Part shown: positions 7,771-16,556 of the stretch, in pieces | Layout of the letters: every line of letters starts with the position of its first letter | Position numbering within the stretch: position 1 is the stretch's first letter | Translations under genes and position numbers: made by a program | Assembly (NCBI RefSeq): GCF_907165215.1 | Contig: NZ_CAJRAY010000079.1 | Location: forward strand, 1 to 42,623 | From: Thermobacillus xylanilyticus | Lineage (GTDB): Bacteria; Bacillota; Bacilli; Paenibacillales; Paenibacillaceae | Length of the DNA stretch: 42,623 bases | Reading direction: 5' to 3' | The notes under the pieces: generated by a model | What the model was told of the DNA's origin: nothing | The model's database searches: none | What the model saw: only the letters and a program-made list of their open reading frames with translations

Positions 7771-9402
7771 TCAACTGGCCGACAGCGTATCCCGGTATTC
7801 CTGCGGTGTCATGCCGGTCACCTTCTTGAAGAACCGGGTGAAGGAATGCGCCGCTTCGTAGCCGACCGATGCGGCCACGTCCCGTATTTTCAGATCGCCG
7901 TCCCGAAGCAGCTCCTTGGCTCTCCGAACCCGGCATTGATCGATATATTCGGACAAATTGATGCCGCGCTCCTGTTTGAAGAAACGGGACAAATACGACG
8001 GGTTGAAATAATGGATCTCCGCCAGCCGGACCAGGGAGATGTCCTCGTCCAGATGATCCTCGATATATCGGCAGATGCGGTCGATCACCTGGGCGGCCCG
8101 GTTCCGCTCATCGAGCTGCTTGTACCGGAAGATCGCGTGCGAAATTTGCTTCAAGTACTGAAATCCCTCTTTCATGGACGCATGATCGTCCAGGCGCAGC
8201 AGCTTCCGGTAATCCCCGATTTGGCCGTGCAGCCCGAACCGGTTGATGCAGCCGTACAGCACGACCGCCACCGAATAATACGCCTGGATCGCCCGCTGCA
8301 CGCCGGCTTCCGACTGCAGCGCCTCGTTCGACAGCTCCTCCAGATCTTCGAAGAACGACTCCGCCCGCCCGGCTTCAAGATGGGCTGCCAGCATTTCCGC
8401 CTTGCGCACGGGAAGGACCGCTTCCCTGCCGGAGCATGCGGCGGCCGGATCGGCGCAATCCCGAAGGATCATGAAGGTGCCGTCGCCGAACATGAGCTGC
8501 TGCAGCTCCCGCAGCCTCTCGTATTGCCGGGTGATCGCTTTCCATTCGCAGCAGCTGCCGCTGATCGCAAAACCGATCTTGAGCCCGAGGGATGAGAGGC
8601 AGGATTCCTGGACAAGCTCCAACGTTCCTTCCAGATAGCGGATCAGATGGCCGTAGAATTTCTCCCCCGCATCCCGGGACGGCTGGAGAAACCACAGAAT
8701 GTCGCCGTGCCGGTCCGTGATGTCGACGCTTCGCGTCTGTTCCGCCAGATACGAATCCCAGATCGATCGGGCCGAAGCGAGAATCGCGCTCCTCTCGGTG
8801 TACGTCTTCCCTTCGGGGAACGACAGCCGGCCGAGGACGAGCACGACCGGATGCTCCGGGTCCAGGTCGATGTTCAACTTGCGGAACTCCCGGACCAGCA
8901 CTTCCGTGTCCGCGCAATGCTTCTCGCTGTCCTGAAGCAAGTACCGCATATAGTCCCCTTGCGCCATGATTTCGAATGCGAGCGCTTTTTCGCGGGACTG
9001 TTCCAGCATCCGGCTTTCGATCTGGCTGCGGTGAATCTCTTGGACAATCTCCCGCACCAATTCCTGCAGCTTCGCATACCCTTCCGTTTTCAGTAAATAG
9101 CGGACATTCTTCAATTGAAATGCCCGATAGGCATAATCGAATTCACTGTGTCCCGTCAGGAAAATCACATGGCATCTCGGCCAATAAAGCTGAATCTCCC
9201 GGGCCAGGTCCAGGCCGCTCAACCCGGGCATGGCGATATCGGCCATGACAATGTCGATTCTTGTTCTCGCCATCCATTCCAGCGCCTCTTGTCCGGAATA
9301 GGCTTTGCAGACATCGAGATGCTCCGGCATGAACCGGCTGAACACTTCGTACAGTCCGTCCGTAATGATCTCCTCATCATCCACGACCAGCAGTCTGTAC
9401 AT
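7771..9402 (-). CDS. YesN-type response regulator (receiver + AraC/XylS DNA-binding domain)
   Basis: This 543-residue protein is the DNA-binding partner of the sensor kinase encoded just upstream. Residues 1-120 are a complete receiver domain: acidic pair Asp8/Asp9 (VVDDEE), phospho-acceptor Asp55 (MADIAMPG), Thr in FLTGHS and Lys in YLLKTE. Residues ~140-430 form the divergent middle domain usual in YesN proteins. Residues ~440-543 are two AraC-type helix-turn-helix units (LVRLAEIHYFNPSYLSRFFK and IRDVAASVGYEAAHSFTRFFK) ending in the family signature GMTPQEYR. The start (ATG 9402) overlaps the kinase gene by 26 nt, so translation is coupled. Likely targets are the downstream GH43-GH43 gene, its own operon and possibly the large 34653-13099 operon, by analogy with YesMN systems. 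Confidence 0.93.
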   Translation of the reverse strand: MYRLLVVDDEEIITDGLYEVFSRFMPEHLDVCKAYSGQEALEWMARTRIDIVMADIAMPGLSGLDLAREIQLYWPRCHVIFLTGHSEFDYAYRAFQLKNVRYLLKTEGYAKLQELVREIVQEIHRSQIESRMLEQSREKALAFEIMAQGDYMRYLLQDSEKHCADTEVLVREFRKLNIDLDPEHPVVLVLGRLSFPEGKTYTERSAILASARSIWDSYLAEQTRSVDITDRHGDILWFLQPSRDAGEKFYGHLIRYLEGTLELVQESCLSSLGLKIGFAISGSCCEWKAITRQYERLRELQQLMFGDGTFMILRDCADPAAACSGREAVLPVRKAEMLAAHLEAGRAESFFEDLEELSNEALQSEAGVQRAIQAYYSVAVVLYGCINRFGLHGQIGDYRKLLRLDDHASMKEGFQYLKQISHAIFRYKQLDERNRAAQVIDRICRYIEDHLDEDISLVRLAEIHYFNPSYLSRFFKQERGINLSEYIDQCRVRRAKELLRDGDLKIRDVAASVGYEAAHSFTRFFKKVTGMTPQEYRDTLSAS

Positions 9403-11143
9403 GTCTGTTCTCCTCCCCGAACCGGATTCGAATCGCCACTTTCAGGCCGTTCAGTTCACTTCTGGACGGGAACAATCCGCTGCCTTCACCGTACGTCAGC
9501 ACAATGCGCCGATGGATGTTCATCATGCCCGTCATTTCCTGGGAATCGTCCATGCTCGCGAGCCGGTTCTTCAGGTCTTCAATGCCGGCGTCGCTGATGC
9601 CGTTCCCGTTGTCCTCGACGATAATCTGCGCATGGCCGGAATCCATTTCGAAGGTGATGCGGAGGAAGCCTTCGTCCGGCTTCTTCTCGAGGCTGTGTTC
9701 GTACGCGTTCTCAATGATCGGTTGGACGATCAGCCGCGGAACCCGGATGTGCTCCATTTCCTTCGGCAGATCGTCGAACTGCACGTTGATGCGGCGCGAG
9801 AACCGCAGTTTCTGAATATCGGTGTACATTCTCGCGTGCCGGATTTCTTCCGACAAGCACACGTTGTCGGCGCCGTCGCGGGTGATGAACCGGAAGTATT
9901 CGCCAAGCATGTTCGTGAACAGCTCGATCCGCTCGGTATCCCCGGTCCTGGCCAGTGAATTCAGAATGAAGAAACTGTTGTACAGAAAATGGGGGTTGAT
10001 CTGCGATTGCAGCTGTTTCAGCTCCGCCTTCTGCATCATCAGCTTCTGTTTGAAGTCCTGGTCGATGAGCGTCTGCAGCTTGATGAGCATCTGGTTGAAC
10101 CGATTGTACAAATAGCCGAATTCGTCATTGCGCAGGTGATGAATCCGGATGTCCAGATCGCCTCCCTCGACTTTCCGGAAACTTTGCACGAGCAGGAGCA
10201 GCGGCCGGTGGACGACCCGGTACGTGGAGACGGAATAGACGATGATGGCGATGGACGACGCGAGCGCGAACAGCCACGCCCACATGGTGAACTTGCTGAG
10301 CGGCCGCTTGACCGCTTCTTCGGGCAGGAGCGCCACGACGGACAACCTCAGCTCACCGGTATGCGCTTTGTCGACGTGATATTTCCGGCCTTCCATTTCG
10401 AGCTGCAGCGAGTTTCCGGTCGCGCCTTCCGCGGCCGCCAGATAATGCTGCATAATGTGGTCCGTCCGATCGTCGCTGGCCAGCATGAACCCCGCTTCCT
10501 CATCGAGCAGGAACGAGCCGCTCTCGGGATAGACGTTGATCTGCCGCAGCGATTCCCGCAGTTTGTCGGCATCAAGTTCAATCTCGATCAGCACGGCGGG
10601 CTTCTCTCCCGTCATGCCTCCGGCCCGGTAAACGCCCAGATGAAGGGCGCCGTTCCGTTTGATCAACCGGCTTTCGCCGGCGTTCAATGCGGATCGCATG
10701 TCATCGTATCGTTCACGGTCAAAGTCGTAGACGCCGTTTTCGGCCGAAATCGTTTTGCCGATGGAACGGATGTGCACATAAATGTCCTTGATGTACGCGC
10801 TGCTGCCCTTGATGGAAGTCAGCCGATGGAGCATGTAGTTGATGCTTTCCCTGCGCTCGTTATTGTCCATCTTGTCCCATATCATGGAAATCTTGTGGAG
10901 CTGTCCTTCCTGCAGCAGATCGTACTGCTGGATTTCCAGCCATTCGATCTCACGGTTCAAATCCTGCAGATAGGAAGCGAGCTGCGCCAGCGTGTTTCTC
11001 GAGATCTCCTCGCCGGCGTTCTTGTAGCTCCAGTTGTACAAATAAATGCCGAGCAGAATGATGGGCAAGACCACGACGAGGTGCATGATCACCAGTCTGA
11101 CGAAAATGGTGTTGCACCGCAAATTTGCCGGTATTCTGATCAA
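9377..11143 (-). CDS. YesM-type sensor histidine kinase
   Basis: This membrane sensor has about 588 residues. TM1 (residues ~17-36) and TM2 (~285-306) flank a ~245-residue extracellular Cache-like sensing domain. A HAMP linker follows (PLLLLVQSFRKVEGGDLDIRI), then the His_kinase box with QSQINPHFLYN (phospho-His near residue 385). The HATPase domain has the N-box IVQPIIENAYEHSL and G-box EDNGNGIS. This is the standard architecture of Bacillales YesM kinases, which sense extracellular saccharides. The first in-frame TTG (11149) lies directly against the GGGGG ribosome binding site, so the TTG at 11143, 7 nt further on, is the better start. An LplA-type binding protein is encoded 78 nt upstream and may present the ligand. 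Confidence 0.92.
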   Translation of the reverse strand: MIRIPANLRCNTIFVRLVIMHLVVVLPIILLGIYLYNWSYKNAGEEISRNTLAQLASYLQDLNREIEWLEIQQYDLLQEGQLHKISMIWDKMDNNERRESINYMLHRLTSIKGSSAYIKDIYVHIRSIGKTISAENGVYDFDRERYDDMRSALNAGESRLIKRNGALHLGVYRAGGMTGEKPAVLIEIELDADKLRESLRQINVYPESGSFLLDEEAGFMLASDDRTDHIMQHYLAAAEGATGNSLQLEMEGRKYHVDKAHTGELRLSVVALLPEEAVKRPLSKFTMWAWLFALASSIAIIVYSVSTYRVVHRPLLLLVQSFRKVEGGDLDIRIHHLRNDEFGYLYNRFNQMLIKLQTLIDQDFKQKLMMQKAELKQLQSQINPHFLYNSFFILNSLARTGDTERIELFTNMLGEYFRFITRDGADNVCLSEEIRHARMYTDIQKLRFSRRINVQFDDLPKEMEHIRVPRLIVQPIIENAYEHSLEKKPDEGFLRITFEMDSGHAQIIVEDNGNGISDAGIEDLKNRLASMDDSQEMTGMMNIHRRIVLTYGEGSGLFPSRSELNGLKVAIRIRFGEENRHVQTAGRG

Positions 11144-11221
11144 GTCCAATCCCCCGATGCCGCCGTTCTTCCGCAGCCGGACATCCGCTGCGCCCCGGGC
11201 TCCGCGACTTGTCCGGGTCTG

Positions 11222-12892
11222 TCATCTTCTCGCAGCATGCCACCGGTTCACTTCCTCGGTGATCTCCCTTCCGCCCAGGCGGTGCCATTCCTCCACGAAG
11301 CGGTCGAATTCGTCGATCGGACTGCCGAGAATGATGCTGATGAACGTATCGTTTTTCAAATTTTCCAGAATGCTCAGACGCTCGATCATCGTCTCCGTCG
11401 GGGCGCCGTAAAACCGTTCGTACAGCAGTTGGCCGTTCTTCTCGTACTGGTCAAGGATCGCGAACGCCCCGTCCGGGCCGTACGTCTTCTCCCAGCCCCA
11501 GCCCGTCTCATCGTTTTGTTGCAGATAGGCCTCGATTTTCCTGTAAATCGATCGGGCTTCGTCCTTGAGCACGGACTTGTCGCCCGTGCGCCGCGCTTCT
11601 TCCAGTTGACGATAGGCTTCCAGGTTTTTATGCGCCGGGAACGGCGTAACCGGTGAGAGCTGCCATGCGGGGTAGGGTGTGCTGTAGTAGGTTTCGTATT
11701 CGGCGGTCTCCCCCCAGTTCTTTTCCAGATGCAGGTTGAACAGCTTCACGACCGCCTCGGGATGTTCATACCCTTTCCGGACGGCCAGGAACTGATAAGT
11801 CGGGAATCGAAGCGGGACTTTCACTTCCGTTCCGGCGACCGCCACAATCGGGAACGCCCCCCATTCCGCTTCCGGGTCGTTGGTGTAGCTCGCCTGCACA
11901 TCGAACGAAGCCCATTGCTGGCCGTACGTCATGCCGATCTTCCCGGCGGCAATCTGATCCCTGACTTTGATGCCGTCCTTGAATACGAATTCGCTGTCGA
12001 TCTGACCATCCCGGTACATCTCCTGGAGCACTTGCAAGGCCGTCTTCACTTCCGGCTGCACCGCGCCGTACACAAGCCTGCCCGCATCGTCCTCGATCCA
12101 CAGGTTCGGATAGGCGTGGAAACCGGCCATGAACCCCGTCAACCCCTTGACGGGGTCCCATAAATACTGGGTGACGGCCAAGCCGTACGTGTCGTGCTCG
12201 CCGTTTCCGTCGGGATCGTTTTCTGTAAACGCTTTCGAAATGGTCAACAAATCCTCCATCGTCCGCGGAGGTTTCAAACCGAGCCGCTTGAGCCAGTCGG
12301 TTCGTATCCACAGAAATTCGGCGCCTTCAATGGACGAGAGCGTTTCCGGAATTCCCATCAATTTGCCGTCGATCGTTGCCGCTTCGAAAGGGCCCGGCCC
12401 TTCCTGACCGAGAATCTCCTTCGTGAACGGCGTGGCGTATTGCTCATACACGTCGGTCAGTTCCTGGATCAGACCGGCTTCGCTGAGCTGCCGAAGCTGC
12501 TGGGCATCGACCTTGACGACGTCGGGAATGTCTCCCGAAGCAAGCGCAGCCCCCAGTTTCTGACGGTAGAGATCGCCCTTGGCCGTCCATTCGTACGTGA
12601 TCCGGACGCCCAGCACCCGTTCATACAGCCGGGTCCACCGGTTGTCCTCCAGCGTCTCGCCCGGAAGATGGTCAAGCAATCCGTACAGATTGTCGCCGGT
12701 TTCCCGCACGAATGACAGTTCCACCGGAGGATCGTAGCGGCTCAGTCCGGGATGCGCATAGGCCGTCTCTTCGATCCCGGAAGGCGGAGGCGCTTCCCTG
12801 ACGTCTCCGTCACCCCGGCATGCCGTCAGAAGCAGGACAAAGCTCGCTGCAGCCGTTGCCAGTCCGACCATTCGCTTGAACGGCATCCGCAA
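11222..12892 (-). CDS. LplA-type extracellular solute-binding lipoprotein
   Basis: This surface-anchored binding protein of about 556 residues has a lipobox LTAC (Cys25). The mature part has the layout of family-1 extracellular solute-binding proteins of the LplA kind: VELSFVRETGDN, the ASGDIPDVV segment, IRTDWLKRLGLKPPRTMEDL and a DPDGNGEHDTYGL loop resembling a calcium-binding site. Such proteins normally feed LplB/LplC permeases, but here the next genes are a sensor kinase and response regulator, and no permease pair adjoins. It is either the receptor for permeases encoded elsewhere or a ligand-presenting partner of the kinase. The start is uncertain: TTG 12892 has AGAGG 9 nt upstream; ATG 12886 and TTG 12901 are alternatives. 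Confidence 0.88.
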   Translation of the reverse strand: MRMPFKRMVGLATAAASFVLLLTACRGDGDVREAPPPSGIEETAYAHPGLSRYDPPVELSFVRETGDNLYGLLDHLPGETLEDNRWTRLYERVLGVRITYEWTAKGDLYRQKLGAALASGDIPDVVKVDAQQLRQLSEAGLIQELTDVYEQYATPFTKEILGQEGPGPFEAATIDGKLMGIPETLSSIEGAEFLWIRTDWLKRLGLKPPRTMEDLLTISKAFTENDPDGNGEHDTYGLAVTQYLWDPVKGLTGFMAGFHAYPNLWIEDDAGRLVYGAVQPEVKTALQVLQEMYRDGQIDSEFVFKDGIKVRDQIAAGKIGMTYGQQWASFDVQASYTNDPEAEWGAFPIVAVAGTEVKVPLRFPTYQFLAVRKGYEHPEAVVKLFNLHLEKNWGETAEYETYYSTPYPAWQLSPVTPFPAHKNLEAYRQLEEARRTGDKSVLKDEARSIYRKIEAYLQQNDETGWGWEKTYGPDGAFAILDQYEKNGQLLYERFYGAPTETMIERLSILENLKNDTFISIILGSPIDEFDRFVEEWHRLGGREITEEVNRWHAARR

Positions 12893-13012
12893 TTCGGGCA
12901 ACCTCTTTTCCCATTCGTTTTCGAAGCAAAATTGCGTGTATTTTTTATTATTTCGGCATTCCGCAGATCAGGCAACGTCCATATCTTGATTTTCTTACCC
13001 GTTTTTTACGAA

Positions 13013-13018
13013 ATTATA
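13013..13018 (-). promoter_or_regulatory. Candidate -10 element for the SBP-kinase-regulator operon
   Basis: A perfect TATAAT on the minus strand sits in an AT-rich stretch between the terminator of the upstream operon and the solute-binding protein gene, about 120 nt before its start. No good -35 hexamer is found at 16-18 bp (the sequence there is GCTCCT), which would fit activator dependence. The 12893-13029 interval holds no other recognisable element. Confidence 0.4.
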
Positions 13019-13029
13019 GCGTATGAACG

Positions 13030-13073
13030 AAAAAAAGGAGCCGAAATCGTCGGGATTGCGGATTCCGGCTCCT
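13030..13073 (-). terminator. Intrinsic terminator of the large hemicellulose operon
   Basis: On the minus strand AGGAGCCG pairs perfectly with CGGCTCCT, extended by a further AATC/GATT pairing across a mismatch, and is followed at once by seven T. It lies 26 nt after the GH127 stop, so it ends the 14-gene operon and separates it from the SBP-kinase-regulator genes. Confidence 0.85.
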
Positions 13074-13098
13074 GAAACCATGAGTCGCCCGGGCTGGG

Positions 13099-14964
13099 TT
13101 ACGTTCTTCTTTTTATACTAAAATAAATCTGATAAGGTTCATAGCCAATATCCCGGATTCGCTTGAATGAAATGGCGGGATCCTGATTGGCCGTCTTGAA
13201 GAAATACCGCCAGCTCCCCCACTCGCGTTCATTCTCCATTACAATTTCGGAAGCGATGTCCTCACTCTCCACGTAGAGGATCCGTTCCGCGTCGCATATG
13301 CCCGCCAACACTTCGGGGCCGTAACGAAAAGCGCCCGTATTTTCGTCATCGGGGAGCGGAACGAAACGAATGCCGATCGGCAGCAACACGCTGATCTTGT
13401 CGCCGTCCCGCCAGACCCGCCGAATCGGGTAGAATCGGGTGCTGTCCGACGTTTTTCCGTGAAACTCATCGTTCACATACAGGACAGCGTCCGACATGAT
13501 CCATTCCGGAATTCGAAAATGGATTGCGAACGGCTGCTGCACGGATGTGCGGATCACGAAATCGTACTTTCGGTATGGCGGCAGGTTTTCATGAATTGCC
13601 GCAACTTCGTTGATCGACTGATAACCCGCAGTGTTGGAAGAAGTCATGCTGTTTCCGTTCATAGGATCCTGGGTCTGAATGATCCGGAGTTCCCCTCCGT
13701 TGATTTCCGTTGTCATCTCGGAATTGAAATATTGGCAAATGTAAATGTCGTCCCGGTCTTGATAATAAATGCCCCTGTTCCAGGCGGCATTCGCCTGAAC
13801 CATGGTTCCGTGGCAGCAGAAGAAACTGCTCGTTTCCGTGCTCCAGTCCTTGCGCAATCCGGCCTTCATCGGAAGAAAGTACGTGAGCAGCCCGGTGCCG
13901 GGATGGTCGTGCGGATTGCCATTCAATGCATACTCCCGGTAATAGGTCTGCGCCATTACCCCGTTATAAAGATTGTATTCCCTGTATTGCGCATAGCCGG
14001 GGTCACCGGTATGCCTGAACAGAAATTCCGCCAACCGCATCATGTTGTACACCGTGCAATGCTCCTGATTCTTGTCCCCGAGGCGGGCTTTCATCTTCAT
14101 CTTCGGCATCCAGACTTCCCCGGAAGTCTGGCCGCCCGTGGCAAGGAAACCTCTTTCCGTCACCGCACAATTCCAGTAAGCTTTGACAACGTCCATCCAA
14201 CGGCTGTCGCCGGTTACTTCATACGCTCTGGCACAACCGAGCACTTCCGGGATCGTCGTGTTGGCATGCATGTTCGTGAGCGGATCTTTTCCTTCCAGCA
14301 AGGGCTGAAAAAGCCTGCCGCGGTAATAGCGTTCAAGCAGCGTCTTGTACTTCCCGTTGCCGGTAATGTGCAGGAGATCGGCCCATACCTCCAGCATGCC
14401 GCCCGTCTCGACATCCAGAATGTCATCGAATTGGTCGCGGGTAAACCGGCCGCTCCATTCCACGAACCAGTCCGCGAAACGGTCCGCGATGTCCAGCGCC
14501 TTCTGATTCCCCGCGTACTGAAACGAATCCACCAGGCCCATGAAGAGCTTGTGAAGATTGTACTGCGGCGCCCAGATCGCTTTACCGGCAGCGATCCAGT
14601 GCAAATATTTCTCGGGAATCGGACCCGCCCATTGTCCGCCGTTGTCCTTCTGGCATTCGGCCAGTTCATCGATGATGCCATCCGCCTTGGCTTTCAGTTC
14701 CGCATCTCCGGTCGCATGATAATGAATCGCCGCCGCCGACAGCCAATGTCCCAGGAAATGGCCCCGAAGCTGACAGACCGGCGACTCCCAGCCTCCGTGC
14801 GCCCACGGCGGAATCTCTCTGCCCGAATACCGGCCGGCCTCCAACCGATAATTGAACAGCAGGCTGTCGCTGTTCAGCTTCATCAAGTACGCCCGGTTGG
14901 CTTGTTCCCGGCGCCGCAATTCGTGGTCGCGAATGATGACGTTTTTTCCTCTCAATTCATACAT
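13099..14964 (-). CDS. GH127 family beta-L-arabinofuranosidase (DUF1680 type)
   Basis: This 621-residue protein has no signal peptide and is probably cytoplasmic. It matches the GH127/DUF1680 (alpha/alpha)6-barrel family. Key sites can be placed by comparison with HypBA1: zinc ligands Glu301 and Cys303 (QEHCT), Cys383 and Cys384 in the diagnostic FFCCHGT motif, where the first Cys is the likely nucleophile, and a candidate acid/base Glu283 in ATGGQTSGEVW. The N-terminal GGWESPVCQLRGHFLGHWLSA region is also characteristic. Family members release beta-L-arabinofuranose, though related families (GH146) share the fold, so specificity is inferred. ATG 14964 follows GGAGG at 7 nt; an upstream start (14982) is less likely. 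Last gene of the operon, 38 nt after the GH43. Confidence 0.9.
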   Translation of the reverse strand: MYELRGKNVIIRDHELRRREQANRAYLMKLNSDSLLFNYRLEAGRYSGREIPPWAHGGWESPVCQLRGHFLGHWLSAAAIHYHATGDAELKAKADGIIDELAECQKDNGGQWAGPIPEKYLHWIAAGKAIWAPQYNLHKLFMGLVDSFQYAGNQKALDIADRFADWFVEWSGRFTRDQFDDILDVETGGMLEVWADLLHITGNGKYKTLLERYYRGRLFQPLLEGKDPLTNMHANTTIPEVLGCARAYEVTGDSRWMDVVKAYWNCAVTERGFLATGGQTSGEVWMPKMKMKARLGDKNQEHCTVYNMMRLAEFLFRHTGDPGYAQYREYNLYNGVMAQTYYREYALNGNPHDHPGTGLLTYFLPMKAGLRKDWSTETSSFFCCHGTMVQANAAWNRGIYYQDRDDIYICQYFNSEMTTEINGGELRIIQTQDPMNGNSMTSSNTAGYQSINEVAAIHENLPPYRKYDFVIRTSVQQPFAIHFRIPEWIMSDAVLYVNDEFHGKTSDSTRFYPIRRVWRDGDKISVLLPIGIRFVPLPDDENTGAFRYGPEVLAGICDAERILYVESEDIASEIVMENEREWGSWRYFFKTANQDPAISFKRIRDIGYEPYQIYFSIKRRT

Positions 14965-15002
14965 GAAAGGCCCTCCATTCATGAATGCTCATCGCCGGAA
15001 CG

Positions 15003-16514
15003 TCAGCCTCGCTTCTCGTAACGGAAATAATCGAAGTCGACATAGCCGCCGGTTTCCCGGGTGGCGTAATGGAACAATCCGAACCTGCAGCCCATGAAGT
15101 GATCCAATGTATATTTCAATTGCAGCGGACGGCCGACGGCATGCCACTCGCCGCCGTCCGCAGAGTAGAAGAAACGGGCAAGATCCGCGCTGTCACGGAA
15201 GTCGAAGTCGATTTTCAAATGAATGCTGTCGCCGTCGTACCGGATTTTCTCGACCACCTCTTCCCCGCCGTCTTCCCCTCTGACGCACATGGCAACATAA
15301 CGCGCACCGTCTTCCGCAACGTGAATGCCGACGGTGCCGTAGAAATGCTGCAAGGCGACCAGGCCGGCGCGGTCTCCCGGTTTCATATGTGCAAACTCCA
15401 TCAACGTCATGCCGCTGCACGCCGGGCCTTCCGTCCGCTGCGTCAGCGTATTGCGGGCATATTCCACGCTGCGTGCCGGACTTCCGGTTGCCAGCCTGAG
15501 CCAGCCCGGCCGCTCCGTCACGGACCACAGGCTGTTATCCGGATTGTGATTCCATTGCCAGTTCAGCGCCAGCCGGTTTTCGCTGTAGTCGAACTCATCG
15601 CTGATGACGAGCGGCCCCGCCGCCGCGTCCGGCAGCTGCAGCTCAAAAGATTGCGGCACCTTGCCATCCGTACCGAACACGGGCCAGCCGTCTTCCCATC
15701 GAACCGGAACGACGCAGGGCACCCGGCCGACGGCATCGTGGTCCTGGAACAGCACAGCCGCCCATTCGCCCGCGGGCGTATCGACAATGCCGCCCTGCGC
15801 AACGCCGTGGTTGCGGTAGCCCATGTCGTCATCGAGCACCACCCGCCTCTCGAAGGGCCCGAGCAGGTTGCGCGACCGGTAACAGATCTGTCTGCGGCGC
15901 TTGTTGCCGACCTTCGGCCATTCGATGAAGAACAAATAATAGTAGCCGTTCAACCGATAGGCATGGCAGCCTTCGCACCTCAGCCCGATGCCTTCCCGTT
16001 CCCCGACGAGCAGCAGTCCGTTGATGCCGCCCGGCTTGACGGCCGTCAAGTCTTCCGTCAGCTCCGTAATCCGGATGTCGCCGTTGCCGTGGATGACATA
16101 GACGCGGCCTTCGTCGAACAGCAGGCTCGGATCATGATAGACGCCGTCGATGACGGAACGTTCCCACGGCCCGTTCTCGATGTCCTTCGTCCGGTAGATA
16201 TAGAACCGCTTCATGTCCAGACTCGAGAAGCACACGTAGAACGTGCCGTCATGACAGCGAAGATTGGGGGCCCATGAACCTTTGCCGTAGATCCCCTTGC
16301 CGTCCGACAACTTGTGGGCGTCATGATCCTCGAGCGTCTCGAACACATAGTTCACGATTTCCCAGTTCTTCAGGTTCACGGACTTCATGATCGGGCATCC
16401 CGGCATCGAATGCATGCTCGTGCTGACCATATAGAAAACGGATCCGACCCGAATGACGCTCGGATCGGGAACATCGGCCCAGATGACCGGATTGGTGATA
16501 AGCGTGCCGCCCAC
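15003..16514 (-). CDS. Cytoplasmic GH43 beta-xylosidase/alpha-L-arabinofuranosidase
   Basis: This 503-residue protein has no signal peptide, so it likely acts on imported oligosaccharides. Residues ~5-310 are a GH43 five-bladed propeller with candidate catalytic residues Asp17 (VPDPS), Asp128 (HDPSLL) and Glu181 (CEGCH). Residues ~315-500 are the GH43 C-terminal beta-sandwich (WQWNHNPDNSLWSV... GGYVDFDYFRY). It is a clear paralogue of residues 42-530 of the secreted enzyme at 4167-7661, sharing blocks such as GVAQGGxVDTP, VPVRWEDGWPV and DHDAVGRVP-type strings. It starts at GTG 16514 with AAGGAG 8 nt upstream. It sits between the xylanase and the GH127 gene, fitting a role in taking arabino-xylo-oligosaccharides to monosaccharides. 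Confidence 0.92.
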   Translation of the reverse strand: MGGTLITNPVIWADVPDPSVIRVGSVFYMVSTSMHSMPGCPIMKSVNLKNWEIVNYVFETLEDHDAHKLSDGKGIYGKGSWAPNLRCHDGTFYVCFSSLDMKRFYIYRTKDIENGPWERSVIDGVYHDPSLLFDEGRVYVIHGNGDIRITELTEDLTAVKPGGINGLLLVGEREGIGLRCEGCHAYRLNGYYYLFFIEWPKVGNKRRRQICYRSRNLLGPFERRVVLDDDMGYRNHGVAQGGIVDTPAGEWAAVLFQDHDAVGRVPCVVPVRWEDGWPVFGTDGKVPQSFELQLPDAAAGPLVISDEFDYSENRLALNWQWNHNPDNSLWSVTERPGWLRLATGSPARSVEYARNTLTQRTEGPACSGMTLMEFAHMKPGDRAGLVALQHFYGTVGIHVAEDGARYVAMCVRGEDGGEEVVEKIRYDGDSIHLKIDFDFRDSADLARFFYSADGGEWHAVGRPLQLKYTLDHFMGCRFGLFHYATRETGGYVDFDYFRYEKRG

Positions 16515-16556
16515 TGTGATCGCTCCTTCCGATTGGCGTGTGGCTGCTTGCCGGCA

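Noticed and set aside
7749..7776. GAAGGC/GCCTTC hairpin at the end of the response regulator gene as a terminator
   Set aside because: It has a bulge, overlaps the stop codon and lacks a T-tract on the minus strand, so read-through into the GH43-GH43 gene is likely.
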